From: an uncultured Candidatus Melainabacteria bacterium
GTDB lineage: Bacteria; Cyanobacteriota; Vampirovibrionia; Gastranaerophilales; Gastranaerophilaceae
NCBI GenBank assembly: GCA_947525005.1
Contig: CANNUY010000004.1
Span: forward strand, 1 to 64,000
DNA: 64,000 bases
Direction of reading: 5' to 3'
Positions 17,048 to 24,261 of the stretch are shown one piece after another. Made by a program: the position numbers and the translations under genes. The notes under the pieces were generated by a model. That model was not told the DNA's origin, did not search any database, and saw nothing but the letters and a program-made list of their open reading frames with translations. The stretch's first letter is position 1. Every line of letters starts with the position of its first letter.

Positions 17048-17158
17048 CCTATACCTTTAATGATTTTTCCTACGCAACTACTTAAAGTATTGTTTCCAAA
17101 TCGAGTACTTTTTTATTCTATAAATTTTTAAACCATTTGTCACGGAATATTAAGAAAT
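17048..17158 (-). promoter_or_regulatory. Shared leader element, copy B (upstream of portal operon)
   Basis: About 111 bp that match copy A (7916-8028), with the blocks CCTACGCAACTACTTAAAG, TTGTTTCCAAATC and CATTTGTCACG intact. It lies 97 bases before the first gene of the portal operon. Remaining sequence in 16951-17276 is AT-rich, with a GCTGGATAAAACAGCTGGAT direct repeat at 17011-17030 and no gene. Confidence 0.7.
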
Positions 17159-17276
17159 ATAAACCAAATATAGACCATATGGATTAGTCGTTTAATATAT
17201 TTCCATTTAAAAGAAAAGAAATGACTAAATTTTCAAAACTGAATAAAAAATGACTTAACAAAAGTATAATTAAATA

Positions 17277-17852
17277 CTAATTTCTTAACTTAATAGGAGT
17301 TTTAGCGCCCATTTTTCTAACTTTTATAGCACCCCATGCTCTGTACATGCCATTTTCATAAGTTAAGAGATAATATCCACCTTCTTCAATATACTCGATT
17401 GTAGCATTCATATAAACAAATTCTTCAGGTGGTGTTATAGCTTCTTCAGCGTATTTTCTACGAAGTACTTCTTTAATTTTGTTTTTTTCTTTAGTTTTGC
17501 GAGATTTGTGTTTTTTATTTTGCTCAAGCTGAGCTTGACGATATTTTTCGACTTCGGCTTGATTTTGAGCAAGCTTAAATACAGGGATTACTGCAACAAG
17601 ATTATGTGATTCAATCAATAGTAAAAACTCTTTATCATCACTTAGTGCTAATTCATACATTCCAGGAGGAATGCAATTACCATTATAGTCATAGATATAG
17701 TCTTTTAGTCGAAGTATCGGTTCTTGCGTTGATGAATGTTGATACCTATGAATAGGTTTTTGGTTTTCTAATAAGCCTGATGGGTATTTAGGATATAAAA
17801 GTGTTTCATCAATAACACGAAGGTTAGGTGGAACGTGATTATCAATCATCAT
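17277..17852 (-). CDS. Unknown 191-aa protein after rnpA
   Basis: I do not recognise a family. The protein has an N-terminal part with many prolines, a beta-rich block (MYELALSDDKEFLLLIESHNLVAVIPVF), a very basic helical linker (KKHKSRKTKEKNKIKEVLRRKY) and a beta-rich C-terminus (YYLLTYENGMYRAWGAIKVRK). I chose the ATG at 17852, with GGAG 10 bases upstream and one base beyond the rnpA stop, over an upstream start inside rnpA. Position directly after rnpA, where yidD/yidC usually sit, makes translational coupling with rnpA likely. It is probably cytoplasmic. Confidence 0.65.
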   Translation of the reverse strand: MMIDNHVPPNLRVIDETLLYPKYPSGLLENQKPIHRYQHSSTQEPILRLKDYIYDYNGNCIPPGMYELALSDDKEFLLLIESHNLVAVIPVFKLAQNQAEVEKYRQAQLEQNKKHKSRKTKEKNKIKEVLRRKYAEEAITPPEEFVYMNATIEYIEEGGYYLLTYENGMYRAWGAIKVRKMGAKTPIKLRN

Positions 17853-17853
17853 A

Positions 17854-18204
17854 TTAGTTAATCTCCGATAATAAAGATTTAATGATAGAATCGATTTCGT
17901 CAAAAGATTTTCCCAATGCTTTTGTATGAGCAGTAAAGATAAGCGATATGTGATTATCTAAGTTATAATTTCCTGATTTAAGGATAAGACGTAGACTTTC
18001 ACGCATAAGACGTTTTATGCGATTTCTTTTCACTGCACGCTTGTGAGTTTTTTTACTTACAACAAACCCTATTTTTACAGGGGTGTCATTATCTTTTTTC
18101 TTACCTACATTGAGGGTTATACCGTCTTTGTAATGGAAATCTTTAATTCTGTATGTAGCAGTGAATGCGTATTTATTTTTTAAACGATTATCTTTTTTAA
18201 GCAT
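17854..18204 (-). CDS. rnpA: Ribonuclease P protein component
   Basis: A 116-aa basic protein that binds the RNase P RNA and helps remove tRNA 5' leaders. The signature VKIGFVVSKKTHKRAVKRNRIKRLMRE is present, preceded by RLKNKYAF. The usual upstream partner rpmH is absent here. TATAAT (18211-18216, minus strand) lies exactly 6 bases before the ATG without a Shine-Dalgarno sequence, so a leaderless mRNA is predicted. Confidence 0.93.
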   Translation of the reverse strand: MLKKDNRLKNKYAFTATYRIKDFHYKDGITLNVGKKKDNDTPVKIGFVVSKKTHKRAVKRNRIKRLMRESLRLILKSGNYNLDNHISLIFTAHTKALGKSFDEIDSIIKSLLSEIN

Positions 18205-18210
18205 AACAAT

Positions 18211-18216
18211 ATTATA
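18211..18216 (-). promoter_or_regulatory. -10 box of rnpA, leaderless geometry
   Basis: TATAAT on the minus strand with 6 bases to the ATG; no good -35 is seen. Confidence 0.45.
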
Positions 18217-18282
18217 TGATATTTTGAGTTATAAAAAACCATAAAAACGGGTGAAAAATTTAAGTTTATATCATATCAATTA

Positions 18283-18648
18283 TTAATGAATACTAATGAT
18301 TACTAGGATAAGATTCAAAAATAATATAAAAATAGCAAAAATTATTGATAAAAAAGTTAAACATAAAAATTGAGTTGAAAAGAATAAAGAAAATGATTTT
18401 ATAATTGGATTATTTAATATTCTAATATTAAGTTGTTTATGTGTTTTTCTTTCTAATTGCAAAACGAAAACACATAAACATAATTGTAACAAAATTAAAG
18501 GAGTTAACCCTAAAAGATTTGAAACGAAAACAAATGGCAATGCTTCAAGGCTATTTAATTTCAATATAATATTTAGAAAAAATATAAAATTTAAAATACC
18601 AAAAACACTCATAAGGTTATAACTATAATAAGTGATAAAATGTTTCAT
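18283..18648 (-). CDS. Small multipass membrane protein, unknown
   Basis: A 121-aa hydrophobic protein with about three membrane segments (near 13-30, 38-62 and 85-118) and a short basic loop (LERKTHKQLNIR). There is no recognisable family. It starts 15 bases after the preceding membrane gene, so the two form a unit. Base composition is like the neighbours. It lies between rnpA and a divergent lipase-like gene; a functional link to the lipase is only suggested by position. Confidence 0.6.
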   Translation of the reverse strand: MKHFITYYSYNLMSVFGILNFIFFLNIILKLNSLEALPFVFVSNLLGLTPLILLQLCLCVFVLQLERKTHKQLNIRILNNPIIKSFSLFFSTQFLCLTFLSIIFAIFILFLNLILVIISIH

Positions 18649-18663
18649 TTAGATTTGCCCTTT

Positions 18664-19008
18664 CTACAAGAAAAAATGCATATAATAAAAAAGAAAACTT
18701 AATTTAAAATACAGTATAACAAAGAAAAGTATAATAATTCTTGTCAAAACATTATTAAAAATTATGTTGTTTATATGGATATCGTATTTATGTTCTAAGA
18801 TAAGAATAAAAATCCATAAAGGAATTCCTGCCCAAAGATATATAGGAGTCATTTTTTGGAAATAGAACAACAATGGTTGAGATTGTGACGCTATTGATAA
18901 CAAGCTAAAAATTGGAATTGAGAGAAAATAGATAGAAAATATCACTAAAACTAAAGAGCTATAACGATTAGTCAGATCCCAAATATTTTTAAAAAAATTC
19001 TTTAACAT
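18664..19008 (-). CDS. Small multipass membrane protein, unknown
   Basis: A 114-aa protein with three hydrophobic segments (near 17-38, 52-70 and 88-112) and a short cytoplasmic-like N-terminus MLKNFFKNIWDLTNRY. There is no recognisable family. It is transcribed divergently from the lipase-like gene across about 170 bp, and the next membrane gene follows after 15 bases. Immunity or export partners of the lipase-like protein are possible but not supported by sequence. Confidence 0.6.
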   Translation of the reverse strand: MLKNFFKNIWDLTNRYSSLVLVIFSIYFLSIPIFSLLSIASQSQPLLFYFQKMTPIYLWAGIPLWIFILILEHKYDIHINNIIFNNVLTRIIILFFVILYFKLSFLFYYMHFFL

Positions 19009-19181
19009 ATAGTATATTTACTATAAATATTGATTTTGTGCAAACAATTTCAGAATCAAATTTACTTAATATTTCTTAAAAAAACTGGACAAATAAAATT
19101 AAAATAAATAGAATAAAAATTATCATTTACTCCTATAATTTATTTTAATAAATTATATACAATTTTGAAAGGAAAAAGTCT

Positions 19182-20339
19182 ATGCAAACATACATAGAAA
19201 AATTATTAGAGAGTTCCGAAATTGAAACTCTCAAAAAAAAAGCTAAATTATTGGACAATATATTGTATTGGTATAAAACAGATACAGAAATTCAAAAACA
19301 CGAAATATGTAAATATTTAGCATTATTTCAATATGACCCACAAAATTATCCATTAAAATCAAATATGAAAATAATTGAACATACAGAAAATGAAATTGAT
19401 GGATTTTATGCTGATGCAATAAATTATCAAAATGAAACTTATATTGTAGTTAAAGGAACTGACATGCAATATAATAAAAAATTTTTTATTGAACCTGATA
19501 TAAAAGATGATTACAGAATAATTTCAAAATCTATCACACCTAAACAACTTGAATCTTCAAAAATTTTTTACAATACTATTAAAAACAAACCTGATATAAA
19601 AAATATTATATTGGTTGGATATTCATTGGGAGGGACAATTCAACAGAGATTAGGAGCAGAAACAGGTGAAGAAACTGTAACCTTTAATGCGATTGGATCG
19701 GCAGAATTAAAACCTAAAATAAAAAATCCTCACACTAATAATATAACAAATTATACAAATAAAGCAGATTTATTAACTTTACCATTTAGTAAAGAACAAC
19801 TAGGTAAGATTTATGTTATTCCCTATAATAAAAATGATATTAATATTCATAGTTTGGAAAGTTTTGATTCTTTATCAAAACGTGAAACACTTTCAAATGA
19901 GGAAATAGAATTTTATAGTAAAAATTTTAAAAATATCTATTTAAAACTTATAGAAGTATTTAAACCTTTATATAAAAAAGAAGCAGATAAAATAAAAAAT
20001 CAATATTCATCTGAGAATATAACAACAAATAAAACTTTAAATTACTCAAAAGAAGTATCTGCTAAAATTGTAAATTATAATTCATCAAAAAATAACGAAT
20101 CAAAAAGTTCAAACAAACAATGCGTAGGGTCCTATTCTGTAAGTGGATATACAAGAGCTGATGGAACAAATGTTAGTAGTTATATAAGACGATGTGGAGC
20201 TGCTCATATCAATAACTCATCAAAAACAAAAAGTAATAATATTACAGAAACAAGTAATGATAAAAGAAAAACTGTTTTTATACCTAAAACAGATGATGGG
20301 TTAATTTTACATATCTTAAATACTAATTTTAATAATTAA
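19182..20339 (+). CDS. Lipase/esterase-like alpha/beta hydrolase with a GYTRADGT tail motif
   Basis: A 385-aa protein. The hydrolase part covers roughly residues 60-240. The nucleophile elbow is GYSLGG with Ser148, followed by a likely Asp196 (NYTNKADLL) and His223 (NIHSLESF), as in class-3 lipase or phospholipase-like DUF2974 proteins. A strand YIVVKGTD near residue 90 fits the oxyanion region. The C-terminal 100 residues are low complexity and carry SVSGYTRADGTNVSSYIRR, a motif seen at the ends of diverse phage and effector proteins. There is no signal peptide. A strong GAAAGGA ribosome site is present. Substrate is unknown. Confidence 0.7.
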   Translation: MQTYIEKLLESSEIETLKKKAKLLDNILYWYKTDTEIQKHEICKYLALFQYDPQNYPLKSNMKIIEHTENEIDGFYADAINYQNETYIVVKGTDMQYNKKFFIEPDIKDDYRIISKSITPKQLESSKIFYNTIKNKPDIKNIILVGYSLGGTIQQRLGAETGEETVTFNAIGSAELKPKIKNPHTNNITNYTNKADLLTLPFSKEQLGKIYVIPYNKNDINIHSLESFDSLSKRETLSNEEIEFYSKNFKNIYLKLIEVFKPLYKKEADKIKNQYSSENITTNKTLNYSKEVSAKIVNYNSSKNNESKSSNKQCVGSYSVSGYTRADGTNVSSYIRRCGAAHINNSSKTKSNNITETSNDKRKTVFIPKTDDGLILHILNTNFNN

Positions 20340-20345
20340 AAAACA

Positions 20346-20376
20346 AAAACAGGTGAGATAAAATCTCACCTGTTTT
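20346..20376. terminator. Bidirectional terminator between the lipase-like gene and rpsP
   Basis: A 14-bp perfect stem (AAAACAGGTGAGAT / ATCTCACCTGTTTT) with a 3-base loop lies between convergent genes. The T-run is stronger on the minus strand (rpsP). Confidence 0.8.
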
Positions 20377-20395
20377 AAAAATAACTGATTTAAAA

Positions 20396-20779
20396 CTATG
20401 CTTCAGCTGGAGCTTCTGCTGATTCAGCTTCTGCAGCAGCTTTTGCTTCTGCTTCTGCTTGAGCCTTAGCTTCTGCTTCAGCAGCTGCTTTAGCTTGAGC
20501 TTTCTTAGATAACTTAACAGTTTCTTTTTTAACATAGTTCAAAGTACCGTCATCGTTACAGTTTTTAAGTAACCAAGCTACTGTATCTGTAGGTTGAGCA
20601 CCTTTAGAAATCCAATCTTGAGCTTTTGCTTTATCCAATTGCATAACTTTTGATTTTGGATTATAGTGACCTAATTCTTCGATTGGTTTACCTTCTCTTT
20701 TTGTAGTAGAGTTGATAACGATAATTCTATAAGTAGGGTTCTTTTTAGCACCTAATCTTTTTAATCTTAATTTTAGCAT
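20396..20779 (-). CDS. rpsP: 30S ribosomal protein S16 with an Ala/Glu tail
   Basis: A 127-aa protein. The S16 core covers residues 1-80 (MLKLRLKRLGAKKNPTYRII, NPKSKVMQLD, ISKGAQPTDTVAWLLKN). It is followed by about 40 residues of Ala/Glu/Lys repeats, a low-complexity extension longer than in E. coli S16. The usual rimM-trmD-rplS partners do not follow; rpsP is alone. A GAGAAAAGGA site precedes the ATG, and the mRNA leader appears long (about 130 bases). Confidence 0.96.
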   Translation of the reverse strand: MLKLRLKRLGAKKNPTYRIIVINSTTKREGKPIEELGHYNPKSKVMQLDKAKAQDWISKGAQPTDTVAWLLKNCNDDGTLNYVKKETVKLSKKAQAKAAAEAEAKAQAEAEAKAAAEAESAEAPAEA

Positions 20780-20818
20780 TTTTATTCCTTTTCTCTTTTA
20801 ATAGTCTTTACATATTTT

Positions 20819-20945
20819 GAGAATTCGCCGCTTAATTCTCATTAAAATAACTTTTATAAGAGGAAGAAGTTATTCCATAATAATCAAACCACGAAAACGT
20901 GTAATAATCAAGCGATTTATAATAATGATTAAGAAAAAGTGACAA
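20819..20945 (-). promoter_or_regulatory. rpsP promoter and structured leader
   Basis: On the minus strand TTGTCA (20940-20945), an 18-base spacer and TATAAA (20916-20921) give a plausible promoter. The following ~130-base leader contains two hairpins: CACG-AAAA-CGTG near 20891-20902 and GAGAATT / AATTCTC at 20819-20840. A ribosomal-protein leader control is possible. Confidence 0.4.
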
Positions 20946-20991
20946 TTAAGTTGTTATATAGAATAAGAAATTTATACTGTCAATGATAAAC

Positions 20992-21022
20992 AAAAAAAGA
21001 GCCACGAAATGTGACTCTTTTC
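20992..21022 (-). terminator. Terminator of the GGGtGRT gene
   Basis: A stem of about 11 bp (AAAGAGTCACA-type with a G:U pair) is followed by seven T on the minus strand, 22 bases after the stop codon. Confidence 0.7.
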
Positions 21023-21043
21023 TTTATATAAAATAATTTAAAA

Positions 21044-22042
21044 TTATTTCATAGCTCCTTCAACAGCTACTGCAACAGCAACAGTTGCACCAACCATTGG
21101 GTTGTTACCCATACCGATAACACCCATCATTTCAACGTGAGCAGGAACAGAAGAAGAACCTGCGAATTGAGCATCACCATGCATTCTACCCATAGTATCT
21201 GTCATACCATAAGATGCAGGACCAGCTGCCACGTTATCAGGGTGAAGTGTTCTACCAGTACCACCACCTGATGCTACTGAGAAGTATTTCTTACCATTTT
21301 CCCAGCACCATTTTTTATAAGTACCAGCTACAGGGTGTTGGAATCTTGTAGGGTTAGTTGAGTTACCTGTAATAGATACATCAACACCTTCTTTTATCAT
21401 AATTGCAACACCTTCGTTAACATCATCAGCACCATAGCATCTAACTTTTGCTCTTTCTCCATCAGAGAATGCTGTTTCATTAACAACTTTTAATTCACCA
21501 GTTTTGAAATCGTAATCAGTTTCTACAGCTGTAAAACCATTGATTCTAGCGATAACATAAGCAGCGTCTTTACCTAAACCATTCAAGATAACTCTCAAAG
21601 GTTCTTTTCTAACTTTGTTAGCGTTTCTAGCAATACCAATAGCACCTTCAGCAGCAGCGAATGATTCGTGACCAGCTAAGAAACAGAAACATTTTGTTTC
21701 TTCTCTTAACAACATGGCAGCCAAGTTACCGTGACCGATACCAACTTGTCTTCTGTCACCTACTGAACCTGGAACAGCAAATGCTTGTAAACCAAGACCA
21801 ATAGCTTCTGCAGCTTCTGCAGCTGTTTTAATACCTTTTTTGATTGCGATTGCACAACCAAGTGTATATGCCCAAGATGCGTTATCGAAAGCGATAGGCT
21901 GAATACCTTTTACGATAGCATCAACGTCAATTCCTTTTGATAAACATAAATCACGAGCTTCATCTAAAGATTTGAAACCATATTCTGGTAAAACTTTAGC
22001 TAAAGTAGCTTCACGTCTATCTTGTCCTTCAAATTTTGCCAT
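21044..22042 (-). CDS. GGGtGRT family protein
   Basis: A 332-aa protein of the GGGtGRT family, named for the motif seen here as VASGGGTGRTLHPDN. Other conserved blocks are GIGHGNLAAMLLREETKCFCFLAG (20 of those residues suffice to recognise it), GNSTNPTRFQHP and VGATVAVAVAVEGAMK at the end. The family has no established biochemical function, to my knowledge. It regularly sits beside a NifU-like protein, as here (83 bases downstream of it, same strand), which suggests a role with iron-sulfur chemistry. A good AAGGAA site is present. Confidence 0.88.
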   Translation of the reverse strand: MAKFEGQDRREATLAKVLPEYGFKSLDEARDLCLSKGIDVDAIVKGIQPIAFDNASWAYTLGCAIAIKKGIKTAAEAAEAIGLGLQAFAVPGSVGDRRQVGIGHGNLAAMLLREETKCFCFLAGHESFAAAEGAIGIARNANKVRKEPLRVILNGLGKDAAYVIARINGFTAVETDYDFKTGELKVVNETAFSDGERAKVRCYGADDVNEGVAIMIKEGVDVSITGNSTNPTRFQHPVAGTYKKWCWENGKKYFSVASGGGTGRTLHPDNVAAGPASYGMTDTMGRMHGDAQFAGSSSVPAHVEMMGVIGMGNNPMVGATVAVAVAVEGAMK

Positions 22043-22125
22043 ATTTATTTTCCTTTTCTTTTAATTTAATGTTATAAACTGTCATTTTAAATAAAATAAT
22101 TTTTTACTAAACAATTAAATAATTA

Positions 22126-22827
22126 TTACTCTTTACGAGGGTCAATATATTTAACTGCATCAGCATATCTGCCATAAGTACCAACATTTTTCTTAAATGC
22201 TTCACCAGCGTCAACGCCGTCTTTGATTGCGTCCATAACTTTACCAAGGTTAACGAATTTGTAACCGATAACTTCGTTATTTTTATCAAGACCTAATTCA
22301 AGAATATAACCTTCTGTCAAAGAAAGGTATCTAACGCCTTTTTGAGCTGTAGAGTGGATAGTACCACACATTGAGCAAAGACCTTTACCTAAATCTTCAA
22401 GACCTGCACCTACAGGAAGACCGTTTTCAGAGAAAGCAGATTGTGTTCTACCGTAAACGATTTGTAAGAACAATTCTCTCATAGCTACGTTGATAGCATC
22501 ACAAACTAAGTCTGTATTCAATGCTTCTAAAAGAGTTTTACCAGGAAGAATTTCACCAGCCATAGCAGCTGAGTGAGTCATGCCTGAGCAACCAATAGTT
22601 TCAACTAATGCTTCTTGAATAATACCATTTTTTACATTAAGTGTTAATTTACAAGTACCTTGTTGAGGTGCACAGCAACCACAACCGTGAGTTAAACCTG
22701 AAATATCAGTAATTTCTTTACACTTAGTCCATTCTCCTTCTTGTGGAATAGGAGCAGGAACGCCTTTTACACCACGTTTTACGCAACATTTTTCTGCAAT
22801 TTCCGTAGTAACTTGAATATGATCCAT
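22126..22827 (-). CDS. NifU-like iron-sulfur scaffold homologue paired with GGGtGRT
   Basis: A 233-aa protein related to the IscU/NifU N-terminal scaffold. Cysteines in GLTHGCGCCAPQQGTCKL, ETIGCSGMTHSAAMAGEILPGKT and LCSMCGTIHSTAQ could ligate a cluster; more cysteines are present than in classical IscU (for example KCCVKRG near the N-terminus). The C-terminal 60 residues (LGLDKNNEVIGYKFVNLGKVMDAIKDG) are specific to this subfamily. It is the first gene of the pair with the GGGtGRT gene. A strong AAGGAGG site precedes the ATG. It may assemble a cluster on its partner; this is inferred from pairing. Confidence 0.82.
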   Translation of the reverse strand: MDHIQVTTEIAEKCCVKRGVKGVPAPIPQEGEWTKCKEITDISGLTHGCGCCAPQQGTCKLTLNVKNGIIQEALVETIGCSGMTHSAAMAGEILPGKTLLEALNTDLVCDAINVAMRELFLQIVYGRTQSAFSENGLPVGAGLEDLGKGLCSMCGTIHSTAQKGVRYLSLTEGYILELGLDKNNEVIGYKFVNLGKVMDAIKDGVDAGEAFKKNVGTYGRYADAVKYIDPRKE

Positions 22828-22841
22828 TTTTCCTCCTTCTT

Positions 22842-22914
22842 ATAACTGTTTTAAACAGATTAATTCAATAGTTATATACTACTTTATTATACACAAAACA
22901 TAAAAAATATTTAA
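22842..22914 (-). promoter_or_regulatory. Promoter and palindrome upstream of the NifU-like/GGGtGRT pair
   Basis: On the minus strand TTAAAT, a 17-base spacer and TATAAT (22886-22891) precede a ~60-base leader. A short palindrome, CTGTTTTAAACAG, lies at about 22843-22855, just before the ribosome site. Confidence 0.4.
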
Positions 22915-22931
22915 CAAAAGTAAAGGAATAT

Positions 22932-23681
22932 TTAGACATGACGTCTATCAGGATTAACAAGAATTTGCGCTAGTTTTTCAACTCCGTCATATCCTCTTGT
23001 CAATAAATCCTTAACAGTACCTTCTACATCATATTTTACAAAACGATGTTCAACAGTAAACGACTTATCGTCAGCAATATCAATTATCGCATAACAAGGT
23101 AGAGCATTTGGGGTGAAAGGTCTACCAACACTTCCTACATTTACAACGGTTTGGTTTGTATTTGTTTGAAACCCACAAGGAACATGTGTATGTCCACACA
23201 ATATTAAATCTGCGTCAACACCTTCTATCATTTCCTCAATTTTTTCAATAGGTGTTCCTGCCATCATATCTTCATTCTGACGGCGAGGAGAACCATGTAC
23301 CATTAAGATTTTTAAACCGTTTAACTCAATCTCTTTTTGAACAGGTAAACCTGTTAAAAACTCAATGTTTTCTTTTGACAAACGCTCAACATCAGACTTT
23401 AAAGCATTTGCCATCACAGGAAAAGGAATTTTACTAAGGTCAAAATTCTTGTTTGCATAATCTACAATCATCTTATCTGTATTGCCTTGTATAAACTCAA
23501 ACCTGTCACTTTTAGATAATTCTTCACAATAAGATGCCGTAACCTCTGGCACTGGACCTGCCATTGAATAATCACCAAGAAAAAGAATTTTCTCATAAGA
23601 TTCGTCTTCTAGAAACTCATTTAAAACAGATTTTAACGCATTTATATTTCCATGAATATCAGATAATACAGCAACCTTCAT
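22932..23681 (-). CDS. Metallophosphoesterase, YfcE/MJ0936-like
   Basis: A 249-aa calcineurin-like phosphoesterase with all metal-binding blocks: VLSDIHGN, LGDYSMAGP, IQGNTD, MVHGSP and CGHTHVP. These ligate two metal ions for phosphodiester or phosphomonoester hydrolysis. The substrate is not predictable. I use the ATG at 23681; a TTG at 23690 sits too close to the ribosome site. It follows apt by 21 bases in an operon with the glycosyltransferase gene. Confidence 0.85.
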   Translation of the reverse strand: MKVAVLSDIHGNINALKSVLNEFLEDESYEKILFLGDYSMAGPVPEVTASYCEELSKSDRFEFIQGNTDKMIVDYANKNFDLSKIPFPVMANALKSDVERLSKENIEFLTGLPVQKEIELNGLKILMVHGSPRRQNEDMMAGTPIEKIEEMIEGVDADLILCGHTHVPCGFQTNTNQTVVNVGSVGRPFTPNALPCYAIIDIADDKSFTVEHRFVKYDVEGTVKDLLTRGYDGVEKLAQILVNPDRRHV

Positions 23682-23702
23682 ATCTATCAAAACCTCTAAT
23701 TA

Positions 23703-24242
23703 TTAATCTAAATCATATTTCAACATAGAAACAACATTTACACCTGTTTCTTCAGTAATTTTCTTAGCACCATTTAGAGGAGTTAGTTCAATAATAAATG
23801 CTGCAGCTTCAACAATACCACCGACTTTCTTAATTAAATTACACGCAGCACAAGCCGTACCACCTGTTGCTAACAAGTCATCAATTACAACAACTCTTTT
23901 GCCTTCTTCGATTGCATCGGCGTGAATTTCAATAGTATCTTTACCATATTCTAAATCATAAGATTCACTAATTGTGTTTGCAGGAAGTTTATTTGGTTTT
24001 CTAATCATTACAAAACCTGCATTCAATTTCATGGCTAAAGGTGCACCAAAAATAAATCCTCTTGACTCAATACCTGCTACATAATCAATATTTTTGTCTT
24101 TGAATTGTTCGTACAAATAATCAATCATAGCATTCAATGCTTCTGCATTTTTCACACCTGTTGTAATATCTAAAAACTGAATTCCTTTTTTGGGAAAATC
24201 AGGAACTATTCTTATTGTCTTTTTAACATCTTCTAATTGCAT
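23703..24242 (-). CDS. apt: Adenine phosphoribosyltransferase
   Basis: A 179-aa type I phosphoribosyltransferase that makes AMP from adenine and PRPP. It begins with an IRIVPDFPKKGIQFLDIT block typical of APRT. GIESRGFIFGAPLA is the substrate-side loop and VVVIDDLLATGGT the PRPP-binding motif. Length is normal. AGAGGT precedes the ATG. It lies 19 bases after the glycosyltransferase gene in a three-gene run. Confidence 0.95.
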   Translation of the reverse strand: MQLEDVKKTIRIVPDFPKKGIQFLDITTGVKNAEALNAMIDYLYEQFKDKNIDYVAGIESRGFIFGAPLAMKLNAGFVMIRKPNKLPANTISESYDLEYGKDTIEIHADAIEEGKRVVVIDDLLATGGTACAACNLIKKVGGIVEAAAFIIELTPLNGAKKITEETGVNVVSMLKYDLD

Positions 24243-24261
24243 TTTATACCTCTTGTAAATC

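Noticed and set aside
18283..19008. Toxin-antitoxin pair
   Set aside because: Both proteins are multipass membrane proteins of similar size without a DNA-binding or known toxin motif; there is no evidence for either role.
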